Source: Borborobacter arsenicus (lineage in GTDB: Bacteria; Pseudomonadota; Alphaproteobacteria; Rhizobiales; Rhizobiaceae). From it: 64,000 nt of DNA. Below the pieces are notes generated by a model, which was not told the DNA's origin, did no database searches, and saw nothing but the letters and a program-made list of their open reading frames with translations. Position numbers and translations under genes: made by a program. Location of the stretch: the NCBI RefSeq assembly GCF_003934165.1, contig NZ_ML133508.1, forward strand, positions 1-64,000, written 5' to 3'. Shown piece after piece: positions 26,821-36,265 of the stretch (position 1 is its first letter; the number at the start of each line of letters is the position of its first letter).

Positions 26821-28359
26821 TCAGGCCTGGTCGGTGATTAGGCGGCGAAGCAGTTCAAGCTCCTGCGCCAGCGTATTGTCGCCGCCCGAAAGGTCTTCGA
26901 TCTTGCGCACGGCATGCAGCACCGTGGTGTGATCGCGGCCGCCGAAGCGCCGGCCGATTTCCGGCAGCGAGCGCGGTGTCATCACCTTGGCCAGATACAT
27001 GGCGATCTGGCGCGGTTTGACGATGGTGCGGGTGCGGCGATTGGACAGAAGTTCCGTCTTCGACACATTGTAGTGCCGCGCGACAATCCGCTGGATGTCT
27101 TCGATGCGTACGCGCTTCGGTTCGCCGGCGCGGTAGATGTGGCCGAGAATCTCGTCGATACGTTCGATCGTGATCTGCGGCTCGAAGGACTGCCGGAAGA
27201 GGAGCTGGTTGAACGCACCTTCCAACTCGCGGCCGCTGCCGGTCACGGTGCGCGCGATGTGGCAAAGTATATCCTCGCCGATATTCAGGCTTGGGTCTTC
27301 GATCTTGGCGCTTGCCAGCCGCAGCTTCAGCATCTCAAGGCGCATGCTGTAGTCTGGGGTCAGCATTTCCAGCGCCACACCGCCGTTCAGGCGCGAGCGC
27401 ACGCGAGGCTCCAGCGACTCAAGCTCCGACGGCGGGCGATCGGCGGCAACGACGACTTGCTTGGCGCTGTCGAGCAACATGTTGATCAGATGACAGAACT
27501 CATGCTGGATCGACTTGCCCTGCAAGAATTGCATGTCGTCGATAATCAGGAGGTCAATATCGCGCAACTGCTCCTTCAGGGTCAGGGCATTGTTATCACG
27601 GATAGCGGTGGCGAAGCGCCACATGAAATATTCAGCGGTCAGATAGACGACGCGGGACTTCGGATTCTGTCGCAGCGACTCCGCGGCAATTGCCTGCAGA
27701 AGGTGAGTCTTGCCGAGGCCGACGGTGGCATGAAGAAAAAGCGGATTGAACCGCGAGGTCGATTCGGCAACCGTGCGTGCCGCAGCCAGCGCCACTCGGT
27801 TGGACGGACCTTCTATGAAGGACTGGAACGTATAGCGGGGATCAAGCGGTGAGCCGAGGACGCTTTGCCTGCGCTCGTCATGGCTGTTGCCGGAAGGCAG
27901 CGGCGTGGCCGCACGTTCCGCCTTGATGTTTCCTGCCACGGTTCCGGCCGAAAGCGCGGTGTGCGTGTGCCGCATGGCCTTGCGTGCAGGCAGGTGTTCG
28001 GCCTCTTCCGCGACGGGCGTCAGGCGCGTTGCAGTGCGCACGACGATTTCCACCTTCAGGACGTCGGGATCTTCCTGCTTCCACAGATCCGCGATCATGT
28101 CGAGATAGTGGCTGTTGATCCACGAGCGAAGGAACGCGGTGGGCACCGAAATCCGTACGAGGCCCTTCGACGTTTCCGCAATCTTCATGCGCCCGAACCA
28201 GCTTGAATAAACCTCGCTTCCGAGCCGTGCTTTCAACTGGGCCCTTACACGGTCGAATACCTTGTCCGAGCCACTTGAAGCCGTCACGCCGTTCCCCTCG
28301 ATCATATCCACTGGAAATGAAAAGCCCGACTTGGCTTTTTTGTCCATGCCGCTCTGCAT
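26821..28359 (-). CDS. dnaA: Chromosomal replication initiator protein DnaA
   Basis: A 512-residue AAA+ initiator. Domain I is at the N-terminus (about 25-100, [15 protein letters not shown]), with a variable domain II linker. Domain III has Walker [15 protein letters not shown], Walker [15 protein letters not shown] and the sensor region [15 protein letters not shown]. Domain IV, which binds DnaA boxes, carries the signature [19 protein letters not shown] 28359 was chosen because GAGGG lies 8 nt upstream; ATG 28347 also fits, and the long upstream frame to 28575 has no DnaA sequence. A leader with two hairpins and an AT-rich gap lies upstream. Confidence 0.97.
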   Translation of the reverse strand: MQSGMDKKAKSGFSFPVDMIEGNGVTASSGSDKVFDRVRAQLKARLGSEVYSSWFGRMKIAETSKGLVRISVPTAFLRSWINSHYLDMIADLWKQEDPDVLKVEIVVRTATRLTPVAEEAEHLPARKAMRHTHTALSAGTVAGNIKAERAATPLPSGNSHDERRQSVLGSPLDPRYTFQSFIEGPSNRVALAAARTVAESTSRFNPLFLHATVGLGKTHLLQAIAAESLRQNPKSRVVYLTAEYFMWRFATAIRDNNALTLKEQLRDIDLLIIDDMQFLQGKSIQHEFCHLINMLLDSAKQVVVAADRPPSELESLEPRVRSRLNGGVALEMLTPDYSMRLEMLKLRLASAKIEDPSLNIGEDILCHIARTVTGSGRELEGAFNQLLFRQSFEPQITIERIDEILGHIYRAGEPKRVRIEDIQRIVARHYNVSKTELLSNRRTRTIVKPRQIAMYLAKVMTPRSLPEIGRRFGGRDHTTVLHAVRKIEDLSGGDNTLAQELELLRRLITDQA

Positions 28360-28445
28360 CGTCGCAACCCTCGCCTTCCATATTATTCGGGTCCGCCGCA
28401 AATATTCCGCATCTCGCGGCCGACCATCTTGCTCACAAAATCCCT

Positions 28446-28494
28446 GCCGGCACTGTGCCGGCGTCTTTTCCAAATCTCTCAGACGGCAAGTCTG
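28446..28494 (-). repeat. Two inverted repeats in the dnaA 5' leader
   Basis: GCCGGCA-CTG-TGCCGGC (28446-28462) and CAGAC-GGCAA-GTCTG (28480-28494) are perfect arms of 7 and 5 bp. They lie about 90-135 bp upstream of the dnaA start, in the likely leader transcript. Either RNA structure or protein binding is possible. Confidence 0.5.
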
Positions 28495-28690
28495 ATGGAC
28501 GCAGCAAAAATCACCCTCCGGCCCAACGGCCAGACCCCAATTCTCCTCGCAATGTCGTCTTGCCCCACTCGCCATTCACACGTGAAAAGGACAAACCAAG
28601 CTGCCCGCGGAACCTGGTCCCGCGTTCAAAATTTTACAATTTTTTGCTAGGTGTTCAGGCCATTGGCCCGTCCCTTTCGATAGGTAGGAC

Positions 28691-28718
28691 ATTACAAAAA
28701 AGGCTGTGGGCAGGGCAA
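28691..28718 (-). promoter_or_regulatory. dnaA: Candidate dnaA promoter
   Basis: On the minus strand, TTGCCC (28718-28713), a 16-bp spacer and TGTAAT (28696-28691) lie about 330 bp upstream of dnaA. The -10 hexamer matches consensus in five of six places. This is an eye-found candidate; a long leader would result. Confidence 0.35.
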
Positions 28719-28921
28719 GGCCGCGTCTAACGGATTTTTAACGAATCTGGTTAGGGAAATGCTTGACTCCGTAGTGGATTGACCGTGCCAAACCCACAAA
28801 AGCGTTTCGATTCAAAACCTTTCATCGAGGATAAGAAATAGAACCGCTGAAGGGAAAATATTTTAAATAATTCGCTTGACAGCGAATTGTTCACCGGCCG
28901 CCCGAGGCATTATGAATAGCC

Positions 28922-28930
28922 TGTGGATAA
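28922..28930 (-). promoter_or_regulatory. Perfect DnaA box
   Basis: TGTGGATAA, the reverse complement of the consensus TTATCCACA, stands in the AT-rich part of the dnaA-rpsT gap. One site is enough for dnaA autoregulation but few for an origin. Confidence 0.6.
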
Positions 28931-29107
28931 ACTTGTCTAACACGCTGATTTAAATAAATGATTTCCGCCGCCGCATTTGTTTGCAGCGATCGCGAGTATT
29001 GTCTGTTTAAATCAGGAATTGCGAATATGCCGGCAAATAAATCCGACCATGGCGCAAGCGTGCCATTGCGGCGAATTGAGGCCGCTATCAAGCTATTGTT
29101 CGGCAAA

Positions 29108-29134
29108 CGAAAAAACCCGGCAGTGAGCCGGGTT
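29108..29134 (-). terminator. Rho-independent terminator of rpsT
   Basis: On the minus strand, AACCCGGC (29134-29127), loop TCACT and GCCGGGTT (29121-29114) are followed by TTTTCG. It begins 24 nt after the rpsT stop. Confidence 0.88.
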
Positions 29135-29158
29135 CGGTATTCGTAATGCGGCAGCGTG

Positions 29159-29425
29159 TCAGGCCGACAGCGTCTTCAGGCGCTGTGCAAGACGCGAGAC
29201 CTTGCGCGATGCAGTGTTCTTGTGCAGGACGCCCTTGGTAGCAGCACGCATCAATTCCGGCTGGGCAGCCTGGAACGCGGCCTCGGCTGCCGTCTTGTCG
29301 CCGGCGGCCAGTGCTTCTTCGACCTTGCGGACAAAAGTGCGGACACGCGAGCGACGATTCTTGTTGCTTGCCGTACGGCGAGCGATCTTACGCGTTGCCT
29401 TTTTGGCCGAGGATGTATTGGCCAT
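29159..29425 (-). CDS. rpsT: 30S ribosomal protein S20
   Basis: An 88-residue helical protein that binds 16S rRNA early in 30S assembly. The N-terminal basic stretch ([20 protein letters not shown]) and the [14 protein letters not shown] segment followed by [20 protein letters not shown] are diagnostic. The ATG at 29425 is preceded by AGAGAGGC. It lies between enoyl-CoA hydratase and dnaA, as is usual in alphaproteobacteria, and has its own terminator. Confidence 0.97.
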   Translation of the reverse strand: MANTSSAKKATRKIARRTASNKNRRSRVRTFVRKVEEALAAGDKTAAEAAFQAAQPELMRAATKGVLHKNTASRKVSRLAQRLKTLSA

Positions 29426-29599
29426 GATGCCTCTCTACTGAGTTTCAATGATGAGCCCCGATGCTTATTCGGGGCGCAAAAAACAGTCGGGCAGCCACAA
29501 GGCCGCCTCGGTTGGTGCGGCTTATAGTGCAGCTTTTCCGGTCAGTCAACGCCCTTTGCGCATCGACATGGCGCGTCGAGGTGCTGCGCGTGTCTCTGC

Positions 29600-30373
29600 T
29601 CAACGGTTTTTGAAGTTTGCCTGGCGCTTTTCAGTGAATGCCGCCATGCCTTCCTTCTGGTCCTCCAGCGCAAACATCGAATGGAACAGCCGGCGCTCGA
29701 AGCGCAGGCCTTCCGAAAGCGTGGTTTCGTAGGCGCGATTGACGGCTTCCTTAGCCATCATCACGGCGGGAAGCGAAAATCCGGCTATCTTGGCCGCCGC
29801 CTTGAGTGCTTCTTCCAGCAAATCGCTGGTAGCGACAACGCGCGACACCAACCCGGTCCGTTCGGCCTCCGCTGCATCCATCATGCGGCCGGTAAGGCAC
29901 ATATCCATGGCCTTGGCCTTGCCTACGAAACGTGTAAGCCGCTGCGAGCCGCCCATGCCGGGCATGACGCCCAGGGTGATCTCGGGTTGCCCGAATTTGG
30001 CATTGTCGCTGGCGATGATGAAGTCGCACATCATGGCCAATTCGCAGCCGCCGCCAAGTGCATAGCCGGACACGGCCGCAATGATCGGCTTGCGAATGCG
30101 CGTGAAGTCCTCCCAGCCGGAGAAAAAGTCCTCCATATAGGCGTCGACATAGCTTTTCGACTGCATTTCCTTGATGTCGGCGCCGGCGGCGAAGGCTTTT
30201 TCTGACCCGGTGATCACAATTGCGCCAATATCGGCATCGGCCTCAAATGCCCGGCAGGAAGCCAGGAGATCTGCAAGCACCTGGCTGTTCAGCGCGTTCA
30301 GTGCCTTCGGCCGGTTCAGCGTCACGAGGCCGACCTTGCTACGGGTTTCGACGATGATCGTTTCATAAGCCAT
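29600..30373 (-). CDS. Enoyl-CoA hydratase
   Basis: A 257-residue crotonase-superfamily enzyme that hydrates trans-2-enoyl-CoA in beta-oxidation or related routes. The start at ATG 30373 has AAAGGA at 8 nt. Motifs are [11 protein letters not shown], the oxyanion-hole region [10 protein letters not shown] and [17 protein letters not shown], and both catalytic glutamates (in GGGCELAMM and [15 protein letters not shown]). Length and composition match the short-chain enoyl-CoA hydratase commonly found between mutM and rpsT in Rhizobiales. It lies 29 bp after mutM in the same direction and probably shares its transcript. Confidence 0.92.
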   Translation of the reverse strand: MAYETIIVETRSKVGLVTLNRPKALNALNSQVLADLLASCRAFEADADIGAIVITGSEKAFAAGADIKEMQSKSYVDAYMEDFFSGWEDFTRIRKPIIAAVSGYALGGGCELAMMCDFIIASDNAKFGQPEITLGVMPGMGGSQRLTRFVGKAKAMDMCLTGRMMDAAEAERTGLVSRVVATSDLLEEALKAAAKIAGFSLPAVMMAKEAVNRAYETTLSEGLRFERRLFHSMFALEDQKEGMAAFTEKRQANFKNR

Positions 30374-30402
30374 CGGACGTTCCTTTAGGATTGGCGAAGA
30401 TC

Positions 30403-31293
30403 TCAATGTTGGCATGTGGGACAATAGAATGTCGACCGCCCGCTCTGCACGATGCGCAGGATGTGCCCGTCGCAGCCTGGTTTCGGACAGGCTTCACCTT
30501 CGCGGTTGTAGACCGAGAACGAATGTTGGAAATACCCCATGGAGCCGTCGGTGTGGACATAATCGCGTAAGGACGAGCCACCGGCCTCGATTGCTTCGGC
30601 AATCACGCCACGAATAGCGGTGGCCAGCTTTTCGCAGATTTCTGCGCTCTTCTTTCCGCGCGCCACAATCGACCCGGTCGATCGCAACGGTGAGAGGCCT
30701 GCGCGCCACAGGGCCTCCGATACATAGATGTTGCCCAGGCCTGCGATCAGCTTCTGGTCGAGCAGTGCCGCTTTGAGTGGCGCCTTTCTTCCCGCGAAGA
30801 GGTTAGCCAGAAGCTTGCCGCTGAGCGTATTGCCCGTGGGCTCGACGCCCAGCCCTGACAGCATCGGATGGTCGTTGGCGTTGCCTTCCGCAAAAAGCAT
30901 GAAGCCGAAGCGCCTTGGGTCGTTGAAGATAATACGTGCAACGTCTTCTTCCGGCGAGGCGACATGGAACACGACATGGTCATGCGCCTCGGCCTTGGAG
31001 CGTTCATGATGGAAGGTGCCGGGCGTTGTGGTATCGCCATCGCGCTCGATGCGGAACGAACCCGACATGCCGAGATGGCAGATCAACACCAGACCGTCTT
31101 CGACATGGGCGGTCAGATATTTCGCGCGCCTGCCGAGCGACAGCACTCGCCGGCCAGTCAAGCGCTCAGTGAAATTATCGGGAAAAGGAAAGCGCAGATC
31201 AGGCCGTCTGGTCTCCACGCGGATGATACGCCCGCCCTCTAGTACCGGTTGCAGGCCACGCCGGACCGTCTCGACTTCGGGCAGTTCAGGCAT
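30403..31293 (-). CDS. mutM: Formamidopyrimidine-DNA glycosylase
   Basis: A 296-residue base-excision repair enzyme that removes 8-oxoguanine and nicks the abasic site. The N-terminal [13 protein letters not shown] supplies the catalytic Pro2 and Glu3; a Lys in [12 protein letters not shown], the H2TH region [15 protein letters not shown] and the C-terminal zinc finger with CPKPGC...CPTC complete the family set. Length (about 270-300) is normal. It overlaps the deoB end by 8 bp, so the two are cotranscribed. Confidence 0.97.
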   Translation of the reverse strand: MPELPEVETVRRGLQPVLEGGRIIRVETRRPDLRFPFPDNFTERLTGRRVLSLGRRAKYLTAHVEDGLVLICHLGMSGSFRIERDGDTTTPGTFHHERSKAEAHDHVVFHVASPEEDVARIIFNDPRRFGFMLFAEGNANDHPMLSGLGVEPTGNTLSGKLLANLFAGRKAPLKAALLDQKLIAGLGNIYVSEALWRAGLSPLRSTGSIVARGKKSAEICEKLATAIRGVIAEAIEAGGSSLRDYVHTDGSMGYFQHSFSVYNREGEACPKPGCDGHILRIVQSGRSTFYCPTCQH

Positions 31294-32524
31294 GGTGTCT
31301 GATCGCGGTGTGAAAAGAGGTTCCGTGGCGACCCGCGGCCAGGCTGAGGTGCTCTGCCACGGTTTCTCCGATATCGGCGAAGGTCCGCCTCAGCCCGACA
31401 TTTCCGCCGGGCATTCCGGGCATGATACCGAAAATTGGCACGCGCTCTCGTGTATGGTCCGTACCCGACCAGGTCGGATCGCAGCCATGATCCGCTGTAA
31501 GCAGGAGCAGGTCTCCCGGCCTGAGGCGTGCAGTCGCTTCGGGCAGGCGCCGGTCGAACGCTTCAAGGGCGGCCGCATAGCCGGCGACATCACGCCTGTG
31601 GCCGAACAGTGTGTCGAAATCGACGAAATTGGCAAATACCAGGTCGCCGTCGCGCGCTTCGTCCATTGCGGTCAGTGTGGCGTCGAACAAGGCCATGTTG
31701 CCTGCCGCCTTCCTCACTTCGCTGACCCCGCGGTGGGCAAAGATATCGCCGATCTTGCCCATGCCGATGACTTTGCTTCCGCGTGCGGTCAGGCGGTCGA
31801 GCAGGGTCGGTTCGGGCGGCGGAACGGCAAAATCGCGCCGATTGGCGGTGCGCTCAAAATCTGCAGGGTTTTCGCCGATGAAGGGACGGGCAATGACCCG
31901 CCCAATGTTCAAAGGATCCACCAGTTTGCGGATGATGCCGCACAACTCATAAAGGCGCTCCAGTCCGAAATGCCTCTCATGTGCGGCGACCTGGAAGACC
32001 GAATCTGCCGAGGTGTAGCAGATGGGCATGCCTGTCCGGATGTGCTTCTCGCCATATTGCGCGATGATCTCGGTGCCCGATGCGTGGCAATCGCCAAGAA
32101 TGCCAGGAAGCTTTGCCTCGCGGATGATGGCAGCAGTCAGGTCGGCCGGAAAGGTGGGACGGGTGTCAGGGAAATATCCCCACTCGAAGGGAACCGGTAC
32201 GGCGGCAATCTCCCAATGACCTGAGGGCGTGTCTTTGCCGCTGGAGATCTCGTCTGCCGTACCGTAAAAGGAGGAGGGCAGGAGTGGAACGTCTGCTTTG
32301 ACCACGTAGCCTGTGGCGGCCTCGGCTGCACGGCCCAACCCGAGCGCCAGCATGTTGGGAAGCTGCAGTGGCCCGTCGCGCAATCCGGTGCGATCAGCGG
32401 AGCTGGCCGCGCATGCTTGCGCAATGTGGGAAAAGGTGTTCGCTCCTGTGTCGCCGAAGCGTGCAGCGTCGGCAGCGCCGCCGATGCCGAATGAATCGAG
32501 AACGAAGAGGAAAGCACGCGCCAT
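31286..32524 (-). CDS. deoB: Phosphopentomutase
   Basis: A 412-residue alkaline-phosphatase-superfamily mutase that interconverts ribose/deoxyribose 1- and 5-phosphates in nucleoside salvage. Metal-binding motifs are [12 protein letters not shown] (about 8-19), the phosphorylated-Thr region DTGANTF, and the C-terminal [22 protein letters not shown], whose His and Asp hold manganese. The start is placed at ATG 32524, matching the family N-terminus [13 protein letters not shown]; an upstream TTG at 32542 is possible. It leads the deoB-mutM-enoyl-CoA hydratase group on the minus strand. Confidence 0.95.
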   Translation of the reverse strand: MARAFLFVLDSFGIGGAADAARFGDTGANTFSHIAQACAASSADRTGLRDGPLQLPNMLALGLGRAAEAATGYVVKADVPLLPSSFYGTADEISSGKDTPSGHWEIAAVPVPFEWGYFPDTRPTFPADLTAAIIREAKLPGILGDCHASGTEIIAQYGEKHIRTGMPICYTSADSVFQVAAHERHFGLERLYELCGIIRKLVDPLNIGRVIARPFIGENPADFERTANRRDFAVPPPEPTLLDRLTARGSKVIGMGKIGDIFAHRGVSEVRKAAGNMALFDATLTAMDEARDGDLVFANFVDFDTLFGHRRDVAGYAAALEAFDRRLPEATARLRPGDLLLLTADHGCDPTWSGTDHTRERVPIFGIMPGMPGGNVGLRRTFADIGETVAEHLSLAAGRHGTSFHTAIRHHA

Positions 32525-32668
32525 CGGGAATTTCTGGCTCAATTTGCCGGGGTCAGAATCCAGACATAGGATTTGGTGCGTGCGTTGGCAATTCCAAACG
32601 CTTGGAGCGGCGTGCCCGCTACTTCACCTTGAGCACGACCGAGGAGTGTCTTGCTTCTCAAGCCGCGT

Positions 32669-33307
32669 TCAGCAATTGCTGCAGCTTATTTCTTTGCTCA
32701 TGCGCGGTCGCATGTAATAAGTTTCACTCATGGAGATTCCGTCGAAGGCGGCAGCCAGGCCAAGTGCAGGCTTGCCGGACGCCGACCAGGTTATGACGGG
32801 TTTGTAGGCAAGGTCGCTTTCGACGCGTATCAGGAAGGTCCTTTCGATGGTACCCTGGTCGAACATGAGGTCATCGGGGATTGTGGCGGGCGAGCCAGAC
32901 GTATACGGCCTCGTATATATTCCGTTTTCCATCTTCACCGACCATGCCACGGTTGCTACCGGCGATGGGCTGTAGCTGACATTGATTGCCGTAATAACGA
33001 TCGTGGGCTTCGACCTCGAATAGGGCTGGAGGATCGACTGTCCGATATCCATGATCGCTTTCACGTCTTCCAGTTTCACGCTTGATTGCTGCGTGACGAG
33101 ATCGGCCACCATGCTGCCGATGCGGCCAACCTTCTTGTTGGCCTCGATGCCTTGCGATACTTCCATTGTTACGAAATACATTGATAGCAGCAGCGGCGCG
33201 ATGAACGCGAATTCCACCGCAGCGATGCCACGCCGATCGAGAAAGAGCCGACAAGCCCGCTTCAGCAGGCAGGATGTCGCCGATTGTGCCCCCGCACGAA
33301 AAAACAT
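32669..33307 (-). CDS. TadE/TadF-like pseudopilin of the Tad pilus
   Basis: A 212-residue protein. From ATG 33307, with AAGGGG at 9 nt, it has a basic N-terminus and a TadE-type prepilin segment, DRRGIAAVEFAFIAPLLLSM (about 24-43), where Gly precedes the cleavage site and the following Glu is conserved, then a large periplasmic domain. TadE/F proteins are minor pseudopilins processed by the CpaA peptidase. Earlier in-frame starts exist but carry no homology. It is the last of three minus-strand genes next to the cpa operon, 46 bp after the second TadE-like gene. Confidence 0.85.
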   Translation of the reverse strand: MFFRAGAQSATSCLLKRACRLFLDRRGIAAVEFAFIAPLLLSMYFVTMEVSQGIEANKKVGRIGSMVADLVTQQSSVKLEDVKAIMDIGQSILQPYSRSKPTIVITAINVSYSPSPVATVAWSVKMENGIYTRPYTSGSPATIPDDLMFDQGTIERTFLIRVESDLAYKPVITWSASGKPALGLAAAFDGISMSETYYMRPRMSKEISCSNC

Positions 33308-33353
33308 TCCCGTTGCCCCTTGGTTTATCTGCTGTCCGACAGATCGTGTCCCC

Positions 33354-33944
33354 TTAGTCAAAAGGCTCATTCTGCCAGGTCGTGGCAGCAAAATGCAGCG
33401 TCTTGCCACCTTCCAGATTGGACATTGCCGCTCTCATGAAGTCGGTGATCACTGGCCAGGCATAGAACACCCGCAACATATTGATTGATTGCGCGCCTCC
33501 GGGGTCCACCTTGTAGCCACCCAGGTCCGGTTGTCCGTTCTTTGTCAGCACGATCTGTTTGTCGAGGATCTTGAAACCCGTCGCCGCCGCTTCCGCGAAT
33601 GAAGTGTATGCCCGAAGGTCGACTTGAAGCCCTGGGCAGCCATCAGTGACCATGACCCCGATCCGATCGCAGATCATCGTCCTCAACAATTCTTCTGTAA
33701 GTTGCGGGTCTTTCCGCAGCTGGCCGGTGCGAAATTGCCGGGCGACGTCGTCTGTTGCATTGGCAAGCACCTGCTGCCCTGCAAAGGAAATGCAGCTTTC
33801 CAATATTGCGAAGGTCAGCGCCGCGAAAGGCAGTGCAAGGACCGAAAATTCGATAGCGGTGGCGCCGCTTCTATTTCGAAAGAATCTCGATAGAAGGCCA
33901 GGTTGCTTTGAGGCTTTGCGTTCCGTCTTGGGAGCAGTGCTCAT
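33354..33944 (-). CDS. TadE-like pseudopilin of the Tad pilus
   Basis: A 196-residue protein with a basic N-terminus and the TadE signature RNRSGATAIEFSVLALPFA (about 24-42), followed by one transmembrane helix and a periplasmic domain with two Cys (MICDRIG and DGCPGL) that could form a disulphide. It is probably cut after the Gly in RSGA by the prepilin peptidase. ATG 33944 has ACGGAG close upstream. It is the middle gene of the minus-strand trio, 133 bp after the secretin N-domain gene, with a large inverted repeat between. Confidence 0.85.
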   Translation of the reverse strand: MSTAPKTERKASKQPGLLSRFFRNRSGATAIEFSVLALPFAALTFAILESCISFAGQQVLANATDDVARQFRTGQLRKDPQLTEELLRTMICDRIGVMVTDGCPGLQVDLRAYTSFAEAAATGFKILDKQIVLTKNGQPDLGGYKVDPGGAQSINMLRVFYAWPVITDFMRAAMSNLEGGKTLHFAATTWQNEPFD

Positions 33945-34022
33945 CTCCGTGTCCGCCGATCCTAGTTTGGTGTCAGCAAGACGTTAGAGCAAATCCGTTG
34001 CAGTCCGGTTTGGATGGCCAGT

Positions 34023-34078
34023 AAAGTTTCAGCCAACTTGTTTACTGGCTGCTAAGCAAACTGGCCGGCTGAAACTTT
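34023..34078. repeat. Inverted repeat with 12-bp arms between two tad genes
   Basis: AAAGTTTCAGCC (34023-34034) and GGCTGAAACTTT (34067-34078) are perfect arms separated by 32 bp. The repeat starts at the stop codon of the secretin N-domain gene (minus strand). There is no T-run, so it could be an mRNA stability or segmental-expression element rather than a full terminator. Confidence 0.6.
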
Positions 34079-34512
34079 TAGCGACCGGCACTCATTTCGG
34101 CTTCCGAAACGCGTTCGGCCTCGCTCTTGTACGAGCTCTCGCAATAGGGTGTGCAGGACATCGTCTGGACCTCCGCGCGCCGATAGATGCGCACGGATGA
34201 TGCCTCATCGCGACCAACGGTAACCTGCTCGTCCACGATTGGGCTGCCGTCCCGGTCAAGCACCACCAGGTTGGTCACGCCAAACCCCTTGCCGGTGAGC
34301 ACGATGGTTGTTGCGTCCTGGACGGCAGCGTCGGCGATAGCTGGATTGCCGATGACGATTGTATCGGCGGCCCGTGACAGCCGGACGATTTTTGCCTGGT
34401 TCATCACCACATCGATGCCGGCGCCAGCCGTAGAAGGCGCTGAAAGGGCACAGGCTGCCGTGATGATGGCAAGCGTACCGGCAAGACGGAAAGTTGTTTT
34501 CAGCTTGGCCAT
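34078..34512 (-). CDS. Stand-alone pilus assembly/secretin N-terminal domain protein
   Basis: A 144-residue exported protein: signal peptide about 1-33 (ending STAGAG), then a domain like the N-terminal part of CpaC (VMNQAKIVRLSRAADTIVIGNPAIADAAVQD and GVTNLVVLDRDGSPI; about 35-115). The C-terminal part has MSCTPYCESSY with two close Cys. It resembles residues 40-130 of the secretin CpaC in this window (NPAVADAV, ETNIFVFGPNG). It probably acts in the periplasm with the Tad outer-membrane channel. ATG 34512 with CGGAG was chosen; the frame upstream shows no homology. Confidence 0.8.
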   Translation of the reverse strand: MAKLKTTFRLAGTLAIITAACALSAPSTAGAGIDVVMNQAKIVRLSRAADTIVIGNPAIADAAVQDATTIVLTGKGFGVTNLVVLDRDGSPIVDEQVTVGRDEASSVRIYRRAEVQTMSCTPYCESSYKSEAERVSEAEMSAGR

Positions 34513-34723
34513 GCGGCGCTCCGGCAAAGGAAGTGTTGTAGGGAAAATGAACGATATTGGTGAACCAAGCGTTAAGTGCAATCCATCCGGACTGTGGCCG
34601 CTCCCGCAAGAACAACCCATAAAGCATGTTCGACGCTGATCATCGGTTACAGATGTGCGCTGGGGACTCATCAATCCTTAATCGAAGTGTGGTCAGGCTC
34701 TATGCTGTTGTTTCCGTGCATGT

Positions 34724-35254
34724 GTGATGCCAATGCTTGAAGCGCTGATCTTCGTGGTTTTCCCCTTCTGCATGCTCTTTGCAGCGATCTCCGATACGCT
34801 GTCGATGACCATAGCCAACCGCGTGCCGGTCCTCCTGGTGCTAGTATTTGCCGTGGTCGCCCCGATGACCGGGATGGATTGGGCCCAATATGGGCTGCAT
34901 TTTGCGGCGGGCGTCACGGTTCTTCTGGTTACATTCGCTTTGTTCGCGATGGGAGGCATGGGCGGAGGTGACGCCAAGCTCCTTGCCGCGAGCGCGGTTT
35001 GGATGGGCATGGGCATCCCGCTTGTCAAATATATTGTCGTTTCGGCTGTCCTGGGCGGAGTGCTGACGCTCGCGATCCTGAGCTATCGCAAATCGGCAAT
35101 CGCCGTATTTACCAGCCGTAACATGTTCATGCGCAATTTCGCCGAGGGAACCAATGGCGTGCCCTATGGTATCGCGCTCGGCGCCGGCGGGCTGCTTGTC
35201 TTTCCTGAGTCGCCTCTCATGGTCTGGGCTCTGGAGCAACTGGCGACACAATAG
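34724..35254 (+). CDS. cpaA: Prepilin peptidase CpaA (A24 family)
   Basis: A 176-residue inner-membrane aspartic protease that cleaves the leader of Flp-type and TadE pilins. There are four to six hydrophobic helices; the catalytic Asp residues lie in AAISDTLSM (about 26) and in GGMGGGDAKLLAAS (about 84), the GxGD motif of the A24 family. It lacks the methylase domain of PilD, as usual for CpaA. The start is GTG 34724 or ATG 34727; the binding site is weak. It is first in the plus-strand cpa block, though 190 bp separate it from cpaB. Confidence 0.9.
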   Translation: MMPMLEALIFVVFPFCMLFAAISDTLSMTIANRVPVLLVLVFAVVAPMTGMDWAQYGLHFAAGVTVLLVTFALFAMGGMGGGDAKLLAASAVWMGMGIPLVKYIVVSAVLGGVLTLAILSYRKSAIAVFTSRNMFMRNFAEGTNGVPYGIALGAGGLLVFPESPLMVWALEQLATQ

Positions 35255-35446
35255 ATGCGTTTGCACTTTGCCTTACGCTCGATTGAGCAAGTCTTACTGG
35301 CTTCATTACAGCAAAGCAGACATCGGCAAGTCGTGGTAACCTAAAATTAAGCACGATCGTAAGGACAGCATTAACCTTAATTTGACGATTGCCGATGCAA
35401 CCTCCGTCCTGGCTTTGAGGGTTTGCCAGGGGCGAGGTTCGGCAAG

Positions 35447-36265
35447 ATGGTTGCATCCCGACTGATTATTCTGGGCGTGGCAGTCGCCGCGGCGGGTGGC
35501 GCCGGATATGTCGCGAAAAACATGGCGGCGCTGGCGCCGCAGGAAATCACCAACGATACCGACGCCGCCGAACCCGGGATCCAGCTTGCCGATGTGCTTG
35601 TGCTGTCAGGCGATGTGCCGATAGGCGGCTCTCTGGATGGACAGCTTAGTTGGCAGTCCTGGCCCGTGGACGGCATAAGTGCCGGTTTCATCACCCGCGC
35701 GACCGATCCGGAGGCGCTCGAAAAGCTCAAGGGTTCCCTTGCCAGGGTCGCCATGTATGGTGGCGAGCCGCTGCGGCGCTCCAAGCTGGTCGGCGAAGGC
35801 CAGAGCTTCATGTCCTCCATCCTGCCATCGGGCAAACGCGCCATTGCGACCCGCATCGCCGCCGATACTTCCGCAGGCGGTTTCATCCTGCCCAATGATT
35901 TTGTCGATGTGATCATGACGCGCCGCGCCGACCCCGAGGTGGCGGGCGGCAGCGGTTTCATTACCGAAACGATCCTGAAGAACATCAAGGTCCTGGCGAT
36001 CGACCAGGCCATCCAGGAAGACGAGGAAGGTCGCCGGGTCAAGGTCGGCGAGACGGCGACACTGGAACTGACGCCGCAGCAGGCCGAAATCATCACGGTC
36101 GCGCAGCAGATGGCCGATCGCCTGACCTTGTCGCTGCGTTCCATTGCCGACACCCAGCAGCACCCGCAGGAAGAGGCCGACTATCTCGTGTCCGGCAATG
36201 GCCGGCGCGGCACGGTACGCATGATCAAGTCAGGGGAAGTTTCCGAAGTGGGGGCAAGGAAATGA
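35447..36265 (+). CDS. cpaB: Flp pilus assembly protein CpaB
   Basis: A 272-residue periplasmic protein with an N-terminal membrane anchor (LIILGVAVAAAGGAGYVAKNMAAL, written here as two parts LIILGVAVAAAGG and AGYVAKNM). A SAF domain follows at about 45-110 (VLSGDVPIGGSLDGQLSWQSW), then the RcpC/CpaB region with PNDFVDVIMTRR and the VLAIDQ / VGETATLELTPQQAE motif. CpaB/RcpC proteins interact with the secretin and may gate it. ATG 35447 has CAGGGGCGAGG upstream; an in-frame start at 35423 is less likely. It overlaps cpaC by 4 bp. Confidence 0.9.
   Translation: MVASRLIILGVAVAAAGGAGYVAKNMAALAPQEITNDTDAAEPGIQLADVLVLSGDVPIGGSLDGQLSWQSWPVDGISAGFITRATDPEALEKLKGSLARVAMYGGEPLRRSKLVGEGQSFMSSILPSGKRAIATRIAADTSAGGFILPNDFVDVIMTRRADPEVAGGSGFITETILKNIKVLAIDQAIQEDEEGRRVKVGETATLELTPQQAEIITVAQQMADRLTLSLRSIADTQQHPQEEADYLVSGNGRRGTVRMIKSGEVSEVGARK

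Larger units (their letters stand above)
28360..29158. other. 799-bp dnaA-rpsT gap: AT-rich, DnaA box, clustered GANTC sites; possible origin or dnaA control region
   Basis: This is the longest gene-free stretch. Besides the leader hairpins and candidate promoter it contains three GANTC sites within 71 bp (28743, 28765, 28809), the AT-rich run AAAATATTTTAAATAATT (about 28856-28873), one perfect DnaA box (28922-28930), the palindrome GCGATCGC (28988-28995), and arms CTGATTTAAA (28945-28954) and TTTAAATCAG (29006-29015). Such content fits a replication origin or a dnaA regulatory region. The established origin of Sinorhizobium lies near hemE rather than dnaA, so an origin here is unproven. Confidence 0.45.

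Noticed and set aside
28360-28575. N-terminal extension of dnaA by 72 residues
   Set aside because: The extra residues show no DnaA homology, while ATG 28359 has a good ribosome binding site and gives the normal length.
28876-28881. TTGACA as a -35 element in the dnaA-rpsT gap, plus strand
   Set aside because: No -10-like hexamer lies at 16-19 bp, and no plus-strand gene follows.
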